64,000 bases of DNA from Aedes albopictus (taxonomy: Eukaryota > Arthropoda > Insecta > Diptera > Culicidae). The translations under genes were made by a program, and so were the position numbers. Below are positions 31,701 to 41,482 of the stretch, one piece after another. The notes under the pieces are model-generated. The model saw only the letters and a program-made list of their open reading frames with translations. It did not search any database and was not told where the DNA came from. Each line of letters starts with the position of its first letter. Position 1 is the stretch's first letter. The stretch covers positions 45,729,464-45,793,463 of the forward strand of contig NC_085138.1 in the NCBI RefSeq assembly GCF_035046485.1. Reading direction: 5' to 3'.

Positions 31701-34700
31701 ACTTATGAGAAGATGACTGCATACTCGGTTTAGCCCGCTAGGCCGAGAACATATCGAAAAAATCATATTTTCGCATATATGGCAATTTCTTTGAAGAAAC
31801 TCCCAAGGAAGCTATTTGGAAAATTTTTGTTCGGGTGACAAAAAAGTAATATCGCCAAACTTTCCAGAATCGTCAATTAGACTTATGAGAAGATGACTGC
31901 ATACTCGGTTTAGCCCGCTAGGCCGAAAACATATCGAAAAAATCATACCTTCGCATATATGGCAATTTCTTTGAGGAAACTCCCAAGGAAGCTATTTAAA
32001 AAAAAATGTTTGGGTGACAAAAATATAATATCGCCAAACTTTCCAGAATGGTCAATTAGACTTATGAGAAGATGACTGCATACTCGGTTTAGCCCGCTAG
32101 GCCGAGAACATATCGAAAAAATCATACTTTCGCATATATGGCATTTTTTTTTTGAAAAAACTCTCAAGGAAGCTATTTGGAAAATTTTTGTTCGGGTGAC
32201 AAAAAAGTAATATCGCCAAACTTTCCAGAATCGTCAATTAGACTTATGAGAAGATGACTGCATACTCGGTTTAGCCCGCTAGGCCGAAAACATATCGAAA
32301 AAATCATACCTTCGCATATATGGCAATTTCTTTGAGGAAACTCCCAAGGAAGCTATTAAAAAAAAAAATGTTTGGGTGACAAAAAAGTAATATCGCCAAA
32401 CTTTCCAGAATGGTCAATTAGACTTATGAGAAGATGACTGCATACTCGGTTTAGCCCGCTAGGCCGAGAACATATCGAAAAAATCATACTTTCGCATATA
32501 TAGCAATTTCTTTGAAGAAACTCTCAAGGAAGCTATTGGAAAAAAAAAATGTTCGGGTGACAAAAATATAATATCGCCAAACTTTCCAGAATGGTCAATT
32601 AGACTTATGAGAAGATGACTGCATACTCGGTTTAGCCCGCTAGGCCGAGAACATATCGAAAAAATCATATTTTCGCATATATAGCAATTTTTTTGAAGAA
32701 ACTCTCATGGAAGCTATTTGGAAAAAAAAATTGTTCGGGTGACAAAAAAGTAATATCGCCAAACTTTCCAGAATGGTCAATTAGACTTATGAGAAGATGA
32801 CTGCATACTCGGTTTAGCCCGCTAGGCCGAGAACATATCGAAAAAATCATACTTTCGCATATATAGCAATTTCTTTGAAGAAACTCTCAAGGAAGCTATT
32901 GGAAAAAAAAAATGTTCGGGTGACAAAAATATAATATCGCCAAACTTTCCAGAATGGTCAATTAGACTTATGAGAAGATGACTGCATACTCGGTTTAGCC
33001 CGCTAGGCCGAGAACATATCGAAAAAATCATATTTTCGCATATATGGCAATTTCTTTGAGGAAACTCCCAAGGAAGCTATTTGGAAAATTTTTGTTCGGG
33101 TGACAAAAAAGTAATATCGCCAAACTTTCCAGAATGGTCAATTAGACTTATGAGAAGATGACAGCATACTCGGTTTAGCCCGCTAGGCCGAGAACATATC
33201 GAAAAAATCATACTTTCGCATATATGGCAATTTCTTTGAAGAAACTCTCAAGGAAGCTATTTGGAAAATTTTTGTTCGGGTGACAAAAAAGTAATATCGC
33301 CAAACTTTCCAGAATGGTCAATTAGACTTATGAGAAGATGACTGCATACTCGGTTTAGGCCGCTAGGCCGAGAACATATCGAAAAAATCATATTTTCGCA
33401 TATATGGCAATTTCTTTGAAGAAACTCTCAAGGAAGCTATTTGGAAAATTTTTGTTCGGGTGACAAAAAAGTAATATCGCCAAACTTTCCAGAATGGTCA
33501 ATTAGACTTATGAGAAGATGACTGCATACTCGGTTTAACCCGCTAGGCCGAGAACATATCGAAAAAATCATATTTTCGCATATATAGCAATTTCTTTGAT
33601 GAAACTCTCAAGGAAGCTATTTGGAAAATTTTTGTTCGGGTGACAAAAAAGTAATATCGCCAAACTTTCCAGAATGGTCAATTAGACTTATGAGAATATG
33701 ACTGCATACTCGGTTTAGCCCGCTAGGCCGAGAACATATCGAAAAAATCATATTTTCGCATATATGGCAATTTCTTTGAGGAAACTCCCAAGGAAGCTAT
33801 TTAAAAAAAATGTTTGGGTGACAAAAAAGTAATATCGCCAAACTTTCCAAAATGGTCAATTAGACTTATGAGAAGATGACTGCATACTCGGTTTAGCCCG
33901 CTAGGCCGAGAACATATCGAAAAAATCATATTTTCGCATATATGGCCATTTCTTTGAGGAAACTCCCAAGGAAGCTATTTAAAAAAAAATGTTTGGGTGA
34001 CAAAAAAGTAATATCGCCAAACTTTCCAGAATGGTCAATTAGACTTATGAGAAGATGACTGCATACTCGGTTTAGCCCGCTAGGCCGAGAACATATCGAA
34101 AAAATCATATTTTCGCATATATGGCAATTTCTTTGAGGAAACTCCCAAGGAAGCTATTTGGAAAATTTTTGTTCGGTTGACAAAAAAGTAATATCGCCAA
34201 ACTTTCCAGAATGGTCAATTAGACTTATGAGAAGATGACTGCATACTCGGTTTAGCCCGCTAGGCCGAGAACATATCGAAAAAATCATATTTTCGCATAT
34301 ATGGCAATTTCTTTGAGGAAACTCCCAAGGAAGCTATTTGGAAAATTTTTGTTCGGGTGACAAAAAAGTAATATCGCCAAACTTTCCAGAATGGTCAATT
34401 AGACTTATGAGAAGATGACTGCATACTCGGTTTAGCCCGCTAGGCCGAGAACATATCGAAAAAATCATATTTTCGCATATATGGCAATTTCTTTGAGGAA
34501 ACTCCCAAGGAAGCTATTTGGAAAATTTTTGTTCGGGTGACAAAAAAGTAATATCGCCAAACTTTCCAGAATGGTCAATTAGACTTATGAGAAGATGACT
34601 GCATACTCGGTTTAGCCCGCTAGGCCGAGAACATATCGAAAAAATCATACTTTCGCATAAATAGCAATTTCTTTGAAGAAACTCTCAAGGAACCTATTTG

Positions 34701-34707
34701 AAAAAAA
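22750..34707 (-). repeat. 181-bp satellite array, left arm (about 62 units)
   Basis: Tandem units with period 180-184 bp (GGTTTAGCCC-type landmark at 22921, 23105, 23285, 23466, 23647). Each unit contains CTCGGTTTAGCCCGCTAGGC followed by CGAG, a CTCGG...CCGAG mini-hairpin, and a poly(A)/poly(T) tract of variable length. Units are more than 90% alike by eye. Repeated minus-strand ORFs of 60-144 codons (MIFSICSRPSG...) are translations of the unit and not genes. A solo LTR interrupts the array at 25718-26354. Confidence 0.95.
25718..26354 (+). mobile_element. Solo LTR (637 bp), probably copia-type, in a satellite unit
   Basis: Begins TGTTGGATC and ends GGCCGAAACA (TG...CA). It is flanked by AGCAT at 25713-25717 and 26355-26359, a 5-bp target duplication. 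Inside are TATAAAAGGG at 26161-26170, a perfect 13-bp stem-loop at 26210-26242 and AATAAA at 26245-26250, giving a full promoter and polyadenylation arrangement. No internal retroelement sequence remains, so it formed by LTR-LTR recombination. TGTTGGA starts are common in copia LTRs, but Ty3 or BEL cannot be excluded. Confidence 0.88.
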
Positions 34708-35450
34708 ATACCGACAGACAAAACAGTAATATCGTCAAAATGATGATAATAACTCTATAGTCAACTATAATCAAGCAAATAGCAATTCGTTTCACTGATT
34801 CCTTTCTTCATGCCAATGGGCCTTCCTTCTATATTGCGCGAGCAGTTTATTTGCAGCGGTACATCATATTCAAAATGAGCACCAAGAAAAATTTCTACTC
34901 AGTGGCTCAGTTGGTCTGACTCATAAGTCGAAAAATTCTTTATTTTCTTAAACAGTTTCAGCTAAAAGAGAGACAACCCATTGCCAATGAGTTGTCCCAC
35001 TTGTAACGGAAGCTGAGTAAAAAACAAAGCATTTTTCGATTTCTGAGTAAGACCAACTTAGCCACTGAGTAGAAATTTTTCTCGGTGTGGTGCCATTGTA
35101 TCGCGCGAGCAAAATGCACCTAAAAAAATTCTACTCCGCAAAATCCACGTTCTCAAACTTCTACTCAGGTTTCGTCCAGCGATTAACCAGATTTGTGTTC
35201 TTTTCAATGATTAATTATTGTTATTATCATTGTTTTTGAAACGTGGTAATATTGATAGTGTTTCAACAGACTTTCTTAATATTGTTACATGTGCCGTTTC
35301 CCTAGTGTTACATTTGTAAGACATGTACTGGCATCAATTTAAATTACAAAATCGAATACCTATGTTTGAATTTTTGGAAAACCCATAATTTATCATATAG
35401 GCAAAAAATCAGATTTTCTAAAGACCCTGAGAATTATCTAAGAATAATGT
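34708..35450. repeat. Inner module of the left arm
   Basis: About 740 bp, inverted at 40758-41482. It contains GCGCGAGCA motifs at 34836-34844 and about 35102, followed by words shared in direct orientation with the outer left module: CAGCGG-ACAT, GCGCGAGCAAAATGCACCT, CTACTCAGGTTTCGTC. The module is therefore a diverged second copy of the element's end. A palindromic MITE lies inside it at 34880-35087. Confidence 0.8.
34880..35087. mobile_element. Palindromic MITE (208 bp) in the left inner module
   Basis: TIRs start CACCAAGAAAAATTTCTACT on the left and CACCGAGAAAAATTTCTACT (complement) on the right and continue through CAGTGGC, GTTGGTC and CTCA-AA-TCGAAAAAT for about 60 bp. The same MITE is at the mirrored place in the right arm (41124-41331). 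Confidence 0.8.
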
Positions 35451-36390
35451 GTGTCTTCCTCAGGGCCAGATCTACAAATGTGGTCGTCTGGGGCCACAGC
35501 GTTGTGGAGACCCTTTATAACGGAAATAAATTTTGCCCTAAAAAGCCTAAAAATTATTAATCTTTATTACAAATATGTTAATGAAGGTATTAATATAGTT
35601 GTGGAAGGTGAATTTAGAATCACAGACAAAATGACGTAACACTTCGAACATTTTTCGATTCAAATCATAGTCATGGAAACATATTTACTAAATACTAAAA
35701 TGACTGAATTTGGCCGACCATTAACAAGGTGGCGGTAGTGAGCAAACGTCAAACTCGAACAAAAACGATGCAACCGCCTTGGATGGACAGTTGGCCAACT
35801 ATCAAATTTTTAAATATCCCGTTAAATCGGTGCACGATGAGAATTATCAGAGTGTTACATCTATTTTTCTCTGCTAGAACAATTATCAGAACTAGGAACT
35901 AGGAACAATGTCGCTATCCACCGAATTGTTTGTAACAAACTTGAAAATCTAGCGTAAAAGCAATGATAAAAGGAATTATATAAAGTAAAAAAATCTTTTC
36001 AAGATTGCATTCATTACATTGGATCCCAGATTTGGTCGAAATTCAAGCCAGAGTTCATGAGAAACAGAAAAATTTATAGCTGAAATGTTCAAGAAATTTC
36101 AAAGTAGTAAAATTTGTTGCGCAATCGGTGGTGTCGTTTTTGTGAAATCAAAGGAGAATATATATTGAATCTCTCCTAAACGTGCAAGAGAAAGAGCGAA
36201 GTATGTTTAGGAGTGTGAGAAAGAAAAAAAGAAAAAGCTGGCTCCGCTAATGATATTACATTATCTACTTGGCACTTCTACCCGATTTGCTTAATATTAC
36301 AATTAACAAGAGTTATAGTTAAATTTAATTTTGATTGATCTGCAAAAATCGATTATAGTGTGCAGTCAGAGTCAGACCAAATGCATAATA
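35451..36390. other. Core of the giant element, first part; no gene
   Basis: AT-rich with two overlapping frames of about 60 codons (35366-35639) that I do not credit. Begins just after the point where left and right arm sequences diverge (following CCCTGAGAATTATCTA). A purine-rich GAAAGAAAAAAAGAAAAAG tract is at about 36218. Confidence 0.5.
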
Positions 36391-36583
36391 GGGGAACTTA
36401 CGTATTTTCGGCAGTTTTGTTCTCTTCGCCATGGGGTTTTTTTTTGAAACCTGTTGATCTCAAAGTTGGCCTCAAATCCTTCCCAACCAAGCTGAGTTAT
36501 GTGCCCAAATTTCAGGCAGTTTGGCCCATAAAAACCCCCCTTGACGAAGAGAACAAACCTGCCGATAATACCCTTTGTCACCC
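36391..36583 (+). mobile_element. GGGGAACTTACG-family MITE, copy 2 (193 bp)
   Basis: Same start (GGGGAACTTACGTATTTTCG) and end (GATAATACCCTTTGTCACCC) as the copy at 12857-13033, flanked by TA at 36389-36390 and 36584-36585. It has a short extra block (CCCCCCTTGACGAAGAG) relative to copy 1. Frames of about 100 codons across it are incidental. Confidence 0.8.
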
Positions 36584-36760
36584 TATCATGAGAATTGAAA
36601 AAGTAAGTTTCAAAATAATTCGTCATCAAAACGTAATATATTTTCGAATCGGATGACTGCACAACGCATTTTCTAATAATTATCGAACAAATGAACACGT
36701 GAATATCAATTTCATTCTATTAACCATCATATTTTACAGATCACCGGGTTTAAGCATATC

Positions 36761-37157
36761 CCTTTCGGGACGAATCAGCATAATCGTGCAGTTTTTCTGC
36801 ATTAGTTTTACATATTTTTTTCAGCTGTTTTTTCCTCAAAATATGTCATGTAATTATTTTTTTATGATCGAGTGATTACTTATACTTGTATTTCTGAGCC
36901 TCAGCTTTGATTGGAGTTGTTTGTAAAAAACGCCGCAATAAGTTAAACAAAAAGTAAACAATCACTCTAGATGTTGAAAAAGTCTTATCTGTCGTATTTT
37001 CATAAATATTTGTTTAATCCAGGTATGCAGGAATAAAAATCGATAGAAAAAGAGTAGTTCTGCAAAACGACGAAGAAAAAGTACTACTTTTGTGAAAAGC
37101 ACGATTTCTGGGCGGTCAAAGTGAGACCACCACAATTGTGCTGGTTCGTCCCCAAGG
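36761..37157. mobile_element. Candidate MITE with about 20-bp TIRs
   Basis: CCTTTCGGGACGAATCAGCA (36761-36780) is inverted, with few mismatches, at 37139-37157 (TGCTGGTTCGTCCCCAAGG). Interior non-coding. No target duplication established. Confidence 0.45.
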
Positions 37158-37352
37158 CGGTCGAAGTTCCATCGGATATTGCCTATTGTTAGGCGTGTTA
37201 TGGTATAAGATTGATTTTAATGATTAAATCACAACTAAGTGTTAGTTTGTAAGAACCTAGACATATAATTTCAACTCAAGGAACACGATATCAGCATGTA
37301 CGAGTATTTCAAAGAACATTGAATACTTGGGTGATTAATATTACCGTAAAAC

Positions 37353-37904
37353 GGGGTATTATTGATCGGCGGTGTAACATTGATCGGCTTGACAGACCTC
37401 ATGAACTGGTAAAACAAGCATTTTACATACTATCAGTTTCTGCTATCGAATAGTATATCGTAATCTGCTATCTTTTAGCTATTAAATGCCATGCAATTAA
37501 TGAAATAAATCGATTTTTCCAAAATTGTGTTTTGTAACGCAATGAGATACATTGTCAAACATTCATGCGTGGCGTCAATACAAGATACAATATGAAGTTC
37601 GAAATCACTGTATTACTTCAATATGATACCCTAGAGTTGGATTTTATAAACGAAGCTTTCATTGAAATGCTCTTTTTCAATAAAATATACGATTTATTAA
37701 AAGTAGACTATCAATTCCTTAAGCCATTGCCTACCTTTAGGCGTTATTCGCGGTTTGGAGGATTTTAATCCTAAAATAACTCAAAAAGTACTTAACTTGT
37801 GAGAATTTAGACAACATATTTGAAATCAGCGACCCTGAATTTAGTAAGTAAGGGTATTTTCAACACAAACGAACATTGATCACTGACATTATCAATGTTA
37901 CCCC
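37353..37904. mobile_element. Candidate GGGGTA-ended MITE
   Basis: The left end GGGGTATTATTGATCGG and the complement of the right end, GGGGTAACATTGATAATG, share GGGGTAnnATTGAT. A second ATTGATC-type motif lies inside each end. The style is common in mosquito genomes. The 67-codon frame at 37565-37768 is not credited. Confidence 0.4.
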
Positions 37905-38040
37905 AAATCAACAAAATCAAAAATAAGATTAAAAATCCTATTTAAACATGTTTTATAGTTTTACAATACTTTTTCGAGTAGCTTGACACATACTCAGAGG
38001 GCCAGTACTTGTTTTAAAGATAAAAAAACCCTAATTAATC

Positions 38041-38142
38041 CACCTAGCGGTGATGGTGCCTTTCTCGTGCCATAAAGTATACTTTCATCAAAACACAAGT
38101 GATAAATTAAGTCCACTCAATATGGATATATTTTATATGAGC
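38041..38142. repeat. Fragment of a CACCTAGCGGTG repeat
   Basis: Starts CACCTAGCGGTGATGGTGCC followed by TTTCTCG. The words GCCTTTCTCG and CACCTA recur in complement at 39511-39533. Probably one end of a larger or split dispersed repeat. Confidence 0.35.
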
Positions 38143-38447
38143 ACTAGCTGTCCCGGCAAACTTTGTCTTGCCATCTTGTGGTGGTTTGACAACTGATGAG
38201 CTCAGAATAGCACCGCACTCTAGATTGGTTTCATTTCGATCGTGTTGATTTCCTTCCCAGCTCACAAAAACATCAGTACTTTATCAATTTTCTTACTTTT
38301 CTAGTTGATTTTCGTAACTTTCTCTGCATATAAACACAGCCACCATGATTACGAATCGAACCATGCAAGAGTCATCCTGATCGGTTCAGCCGTTCTTGAG
38401 TTTTGTTGCCTCAAAGGAAATTCAAACTCATTTTTATATATATAGAT
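38143..38447 (+). mobile_element. 3' end of an RTE-like non-LTR element or derived SINE
   Basis: Begins ACTAGCTGTCCCGGCAAACT and ends GGTTCAGCCGTTCTTGAG ... TTTATATATATAGAT. This pairing of head and AT-repeat tail recurs at the 3' ends of RTE-type retroposons in insects (recognition from memory of the style, not a search). No coding part remains. Confidence 0.4.
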
Positions 38448-39189
38448 GATCAAAATTTCAATTGTGGATTTTTTATAATTCCGAATATCTTCCCCAACTA
38501 TTCAAGAAGAACCATTTTACTTGGTTTCAGAGAATAAATTCTAGAAAACAATCGCCGTATTTAATATTGAGGCATCATATAGATATTCAAGTAATCATTT
38601 TTTTAAATCTTGACATATTTTCCATGCAAAATATACACAGCAGATAAATTTGTAATATCCTCTGACGTAGTTTTTGGCATTTCCGAACGTAATTTTACCA
38701 GTTTATATCGTCGTTTTCCAACAATTATCACAGTCATCATGTACACCCTGTTTAGCACCGGAAAATGTCAACGAACCTGTTCCAGAAGATAGGGTACTGG
38801 AGGTAATTTGGCCCGGGGCATGTATTTTGGCCCACCCTGGGTTTTTATTACATTTATCATAATTATCTCTACCAAATCTTCGTAAATGATTATTGGAAGT
38901 TCCAGGATTTATATATGGAGCGTAGACTTTGGCTAGACCCACCCCCTTCCCCCCATAAAGTCTACGTGGTTACCCTGTTTAAAAGCAAACTTTGAAATAT
39001 CAGGACATGTTGCCATCATTACACTCATACGTGGTTCGTTAGGCTTTTTTTTTTGCTTATATGTATAGCACGTTAGCGCCGCTCTTTCGTCGTCGTCGTT
39101 TTCTCTCACATTCTGCGGCGTGTGTGCTGCGGCGCTGCGGGCTGCGGCGTCCGTCGTCGCGGTCGTCGCGCACCAACTTAAGCAGGCTG
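38448..39189. other. Core DNA without a supported gene; GC-rich patch at 39070-39180
   Basis: Short frames of about 60-79 codons only. 39070-39180 is unusually GC-rich with CGTCGTCGTCG and CTGCGGCG words in an otherwise AT-rich core, and may belong to the dispersed repeat that follows. Confidence 0.35.
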
Positions 39190-39533
39190 TTACACCTGTC
39201 GCTCGGGTGAAAAATGCTGGTCCGGATCATTCAATTGGCCATAATTCTGAAACGCCTTGACCGATCCGAATCATTTTCAATAGCAAACAATGCGGTAAAA
39301 TTCCGGTTCGATTCGAGCTATAATCCGAAAAATCGGCCAATGGGAAGTGCCTTAAAAGTGTGTGAACTTATTTTGTTCACAGACACACATACATACACAC
39401 ATACAGACATCATCTCAATTCGTCGAACTGAGTTGATTGGTATATGTGACTTGACCCTCCGAGCCTCCTATCGAAAATTTTTTTTTTGAGTGAACATATA
39501 GCCTTTCAGTTCACTTAGGTGAACGAGAAAGGC
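39190..39533 (-). repeat. Dispersed mosquito repeat with GTCGAACTGAGTT module
   Basis: Contains ACACATACAGACATC, TTCGTCGAACTGAGTTGATT, GGTATATGTGACTTGACCC and CTCCGAGCCTC. The complement of this order is found at about 57830-57905. Ends TTCACTTAGGTGAACGAGAA plus AGGC. Left limit approximate. Confidence 0.5.
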
Positions 39534-39623
39534 AAAACATGTAACATTTTCTTTAACAGGAGTATTATTCTATTGAAATCGAAAATTCTGATCAATGTTA
39601 CAACTGTGGAGATTACTTGCATC

Positions 39624-39831
39624 CAGGGATGCCAGATGATTTTTTGAAATATCTGTATCACAATTTTCAAAAATCTGTACCCCATACAAAATTTGGGAGA
39701 AAAATCTGTATCCCATACAAAAATAAAATGGCCCCTCTAGCTCAAAAATCTGTATTTCATATAAAACGAAATCTGTATGGATGCTCAAATATCTGTATAA
39801 TACAGATAAATTTGTATATATGGCATCCCTG
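39624..39831. mobile_element. hAT-type MITE (208 bp) with 8-bp target duplication
   Basis: Ends CAGGGATGCCAGATGATTTT and ...ATATGGCATCCCTG give TIRs CAGGGATGCCA. CTTGCATC flanks both sides exactly (39616-39623 and 39832-39839). Internal ATCTGTA words are repeated in both halves. Non-coding. Confidence 0.88.
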
Positions 39832-39986
39832 CTTGCATCTATCTAGCCACAACACACAACTACACGATAAAGGGAAACTTTATTCTTACTATGCACTCTA
39901 CGGTTTCGAAACAAGGCTATGATGCCAAATTGCAATGAGATGCAGAGTGTAGTCTCATTAACTTATAGCTGAGACGCAAAAAATCC

Positions 39987-40055
39987 TATTTCAGGGCTCG
40001 AACCTTGAATCTTCGAATCGGCAGTCTCATGCTCAACCATCTACACCAAATTGAA
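39987..40055 (-). tRNA. Degenerate tRNA-like sequence (pseudo-tRNA or SINE head)
   Basis: The complement reads TGGTGTAGATGGTTGAGCAT (D-arm/A-box like) followed by GACTGCCGATTC and then a B box GGTTCGAGCCC (39994-40004) before CTGAAA. Spacing fits a tRNA. I could not pair a full acceptor stem, and the anticodon arm is imperfect, so a functional tRNA is unlikely. Confidence 0.35.
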
Positions 40056-40757
40056 ACTGATGCAGATGCGACAAAGAAATGTAATGACGTTTTAATCATG
40101 GTTAACTTTGTTTAATTTTGTGCTGGCAACTCTATGCGATTTTTAGTATCAACGTGACATACTTTTGATAATTAGTCTATGAAAACGAATTCCTACACTA
40201 AAATGATGTATGGACGAAATGTTCGTAAGACATAGGAGCAATAGCTTATTAAATTAGTCACTTAAAACAATGTAAATTTACATGACTTTTACATGCAAAA
40301 CCGTAAAAATATTGTATTTTTTCGCGATTTTATAACGAAAATTGTTAACTTTGAAATTAGCAATTTAAACACCGTAGTGTCTTCGGCAAAGTTGTAGAGT
40401 ATTGTTCCAACTATATTTTAACGGTGTTTTCTGTACCTTTTCGGTGCAATTTTCTGGATATTGGAGTACATTTTCGTGAAAATGCTCGAAAAAACACAAA
40501 ATTGATTTGATGCACCTCTAAACCTTTATCAATTTGGCTCAATTTTGGACTGAAGACTTGCATGTGGATTGATAATTTGATGTGACACGGGTAGGTAAAA
40601 AAAGTGAACAGGTCTAGTACACAGTGATGCTTTGTTGAAAAGCTATAAAAATTTATAGGAAAAAATCAAGAAAATATGTTGAAAAATTCCAAATTTACAA
40701 AGTTGTAAACTTTCAAGTTGTTTTTCTAGAAATAAAGACACATGGTCCTCTCTGACT
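40056..40757. other. Core DNA, no gene
   Basis: AT-rich. Contains GTCTTCGGCAAAGTTGTAGA near 40379, a phrase I associate with dispersed mosquito repeats. No supported ORF. Confidence 0.35.
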
Positions 40758-41482
40758 TAACGCCGACTAGATAATTCTCAGGGTTTTTTTAAAATTATTC
40801 CAAAAAATGTGATTTTTGCTTATATGATAAATTATGGGTTTTCTAAAAATTCAAACATAGGTATTCGATTTTGCAATAACAAGTAGCAGTTACAATAAGC
40901 AGTAACAGTAACAATATTAAGAAAGTCTACTGAAACACTATCAACATTACCACGTTTCAAAAACAATGATAATAATAATAATTAATCGTTGAAAAGAAGT
41001 TTATCTGTCGGTACACAAATCTGGTTAACCGCTGGACGAAATCTGAGTAGAAGTTTGAGAACGTGGATTTTGCAGAGTAGGATGTTTTTAGGTGCATTTT
41101 GCTCGCGCGCTGCAATGGCACCACACCGAGAAAAATTTCTACTCAAAGGCTGAGTTGGTCTTACTCAGAAATCGAAAAATGCTTTGTTTTTTACTCAGCT
41201 TCCGTTACAAGTGGGACAACTCATTGGCAATGGGTTGTCTCTCTTTTAGCTGAAACTGTTTAAGAAAATAAAGAATTTTTCGACTTATGAGTCAGACCAA
41301 CTGAGCCACTGAGTAGAAATTTTTCTTGGTGCTCATTTTGAATATGATGTACCGCTGCAAATAAACTGCTCGCGCAATATAGAAGGAAGGCCCATTGCCA
41401 TTAAAAAAGGAATCAGTGAAACGAATTGCTATTTGCTTGACTATAGAGTTATTATGAACATTTTGACGATATTACTGTTTTG
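40758..41482. repeat. Inner module of the right arm
   Basis: Reverse complement of 34708-35450 with scattered differences. Subterminal motifs appear inverted as TGCTCGCGC at 41099-41107 and 41368-41376. It contains the mirrored MITE at 41124-41331. Confidence 0.8.
41124..41331. mobile_element. Palindromic MITE (208 bp), right-arm counterpart
   Basis: Starts CACCGAGAAAAATTTCTACT and ends AGTAGAAATTTTTCTTGGTG. It has the same length and mirrored place as the copy at 34880-35087, so the insertion existed before the arms were duplicated or homogenised. Confidence 0.8.

Noticed and set aside
22750..34707. CRISPR-like array
   Set aside because: The units are contiguous 181-bp satellite monomers with no unique spacers, in a eukaryotic context.
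36360..36698. 98- and 108-codon ORFs on both strands
   Set aside because: They lie across the TA-MITE copy at 36391-36583 and are incidental.
39987..40055. Functional tRNA gene
   Set aside because: Only A- and B-box-like parts fit; no complete acceptor stem could be paired.
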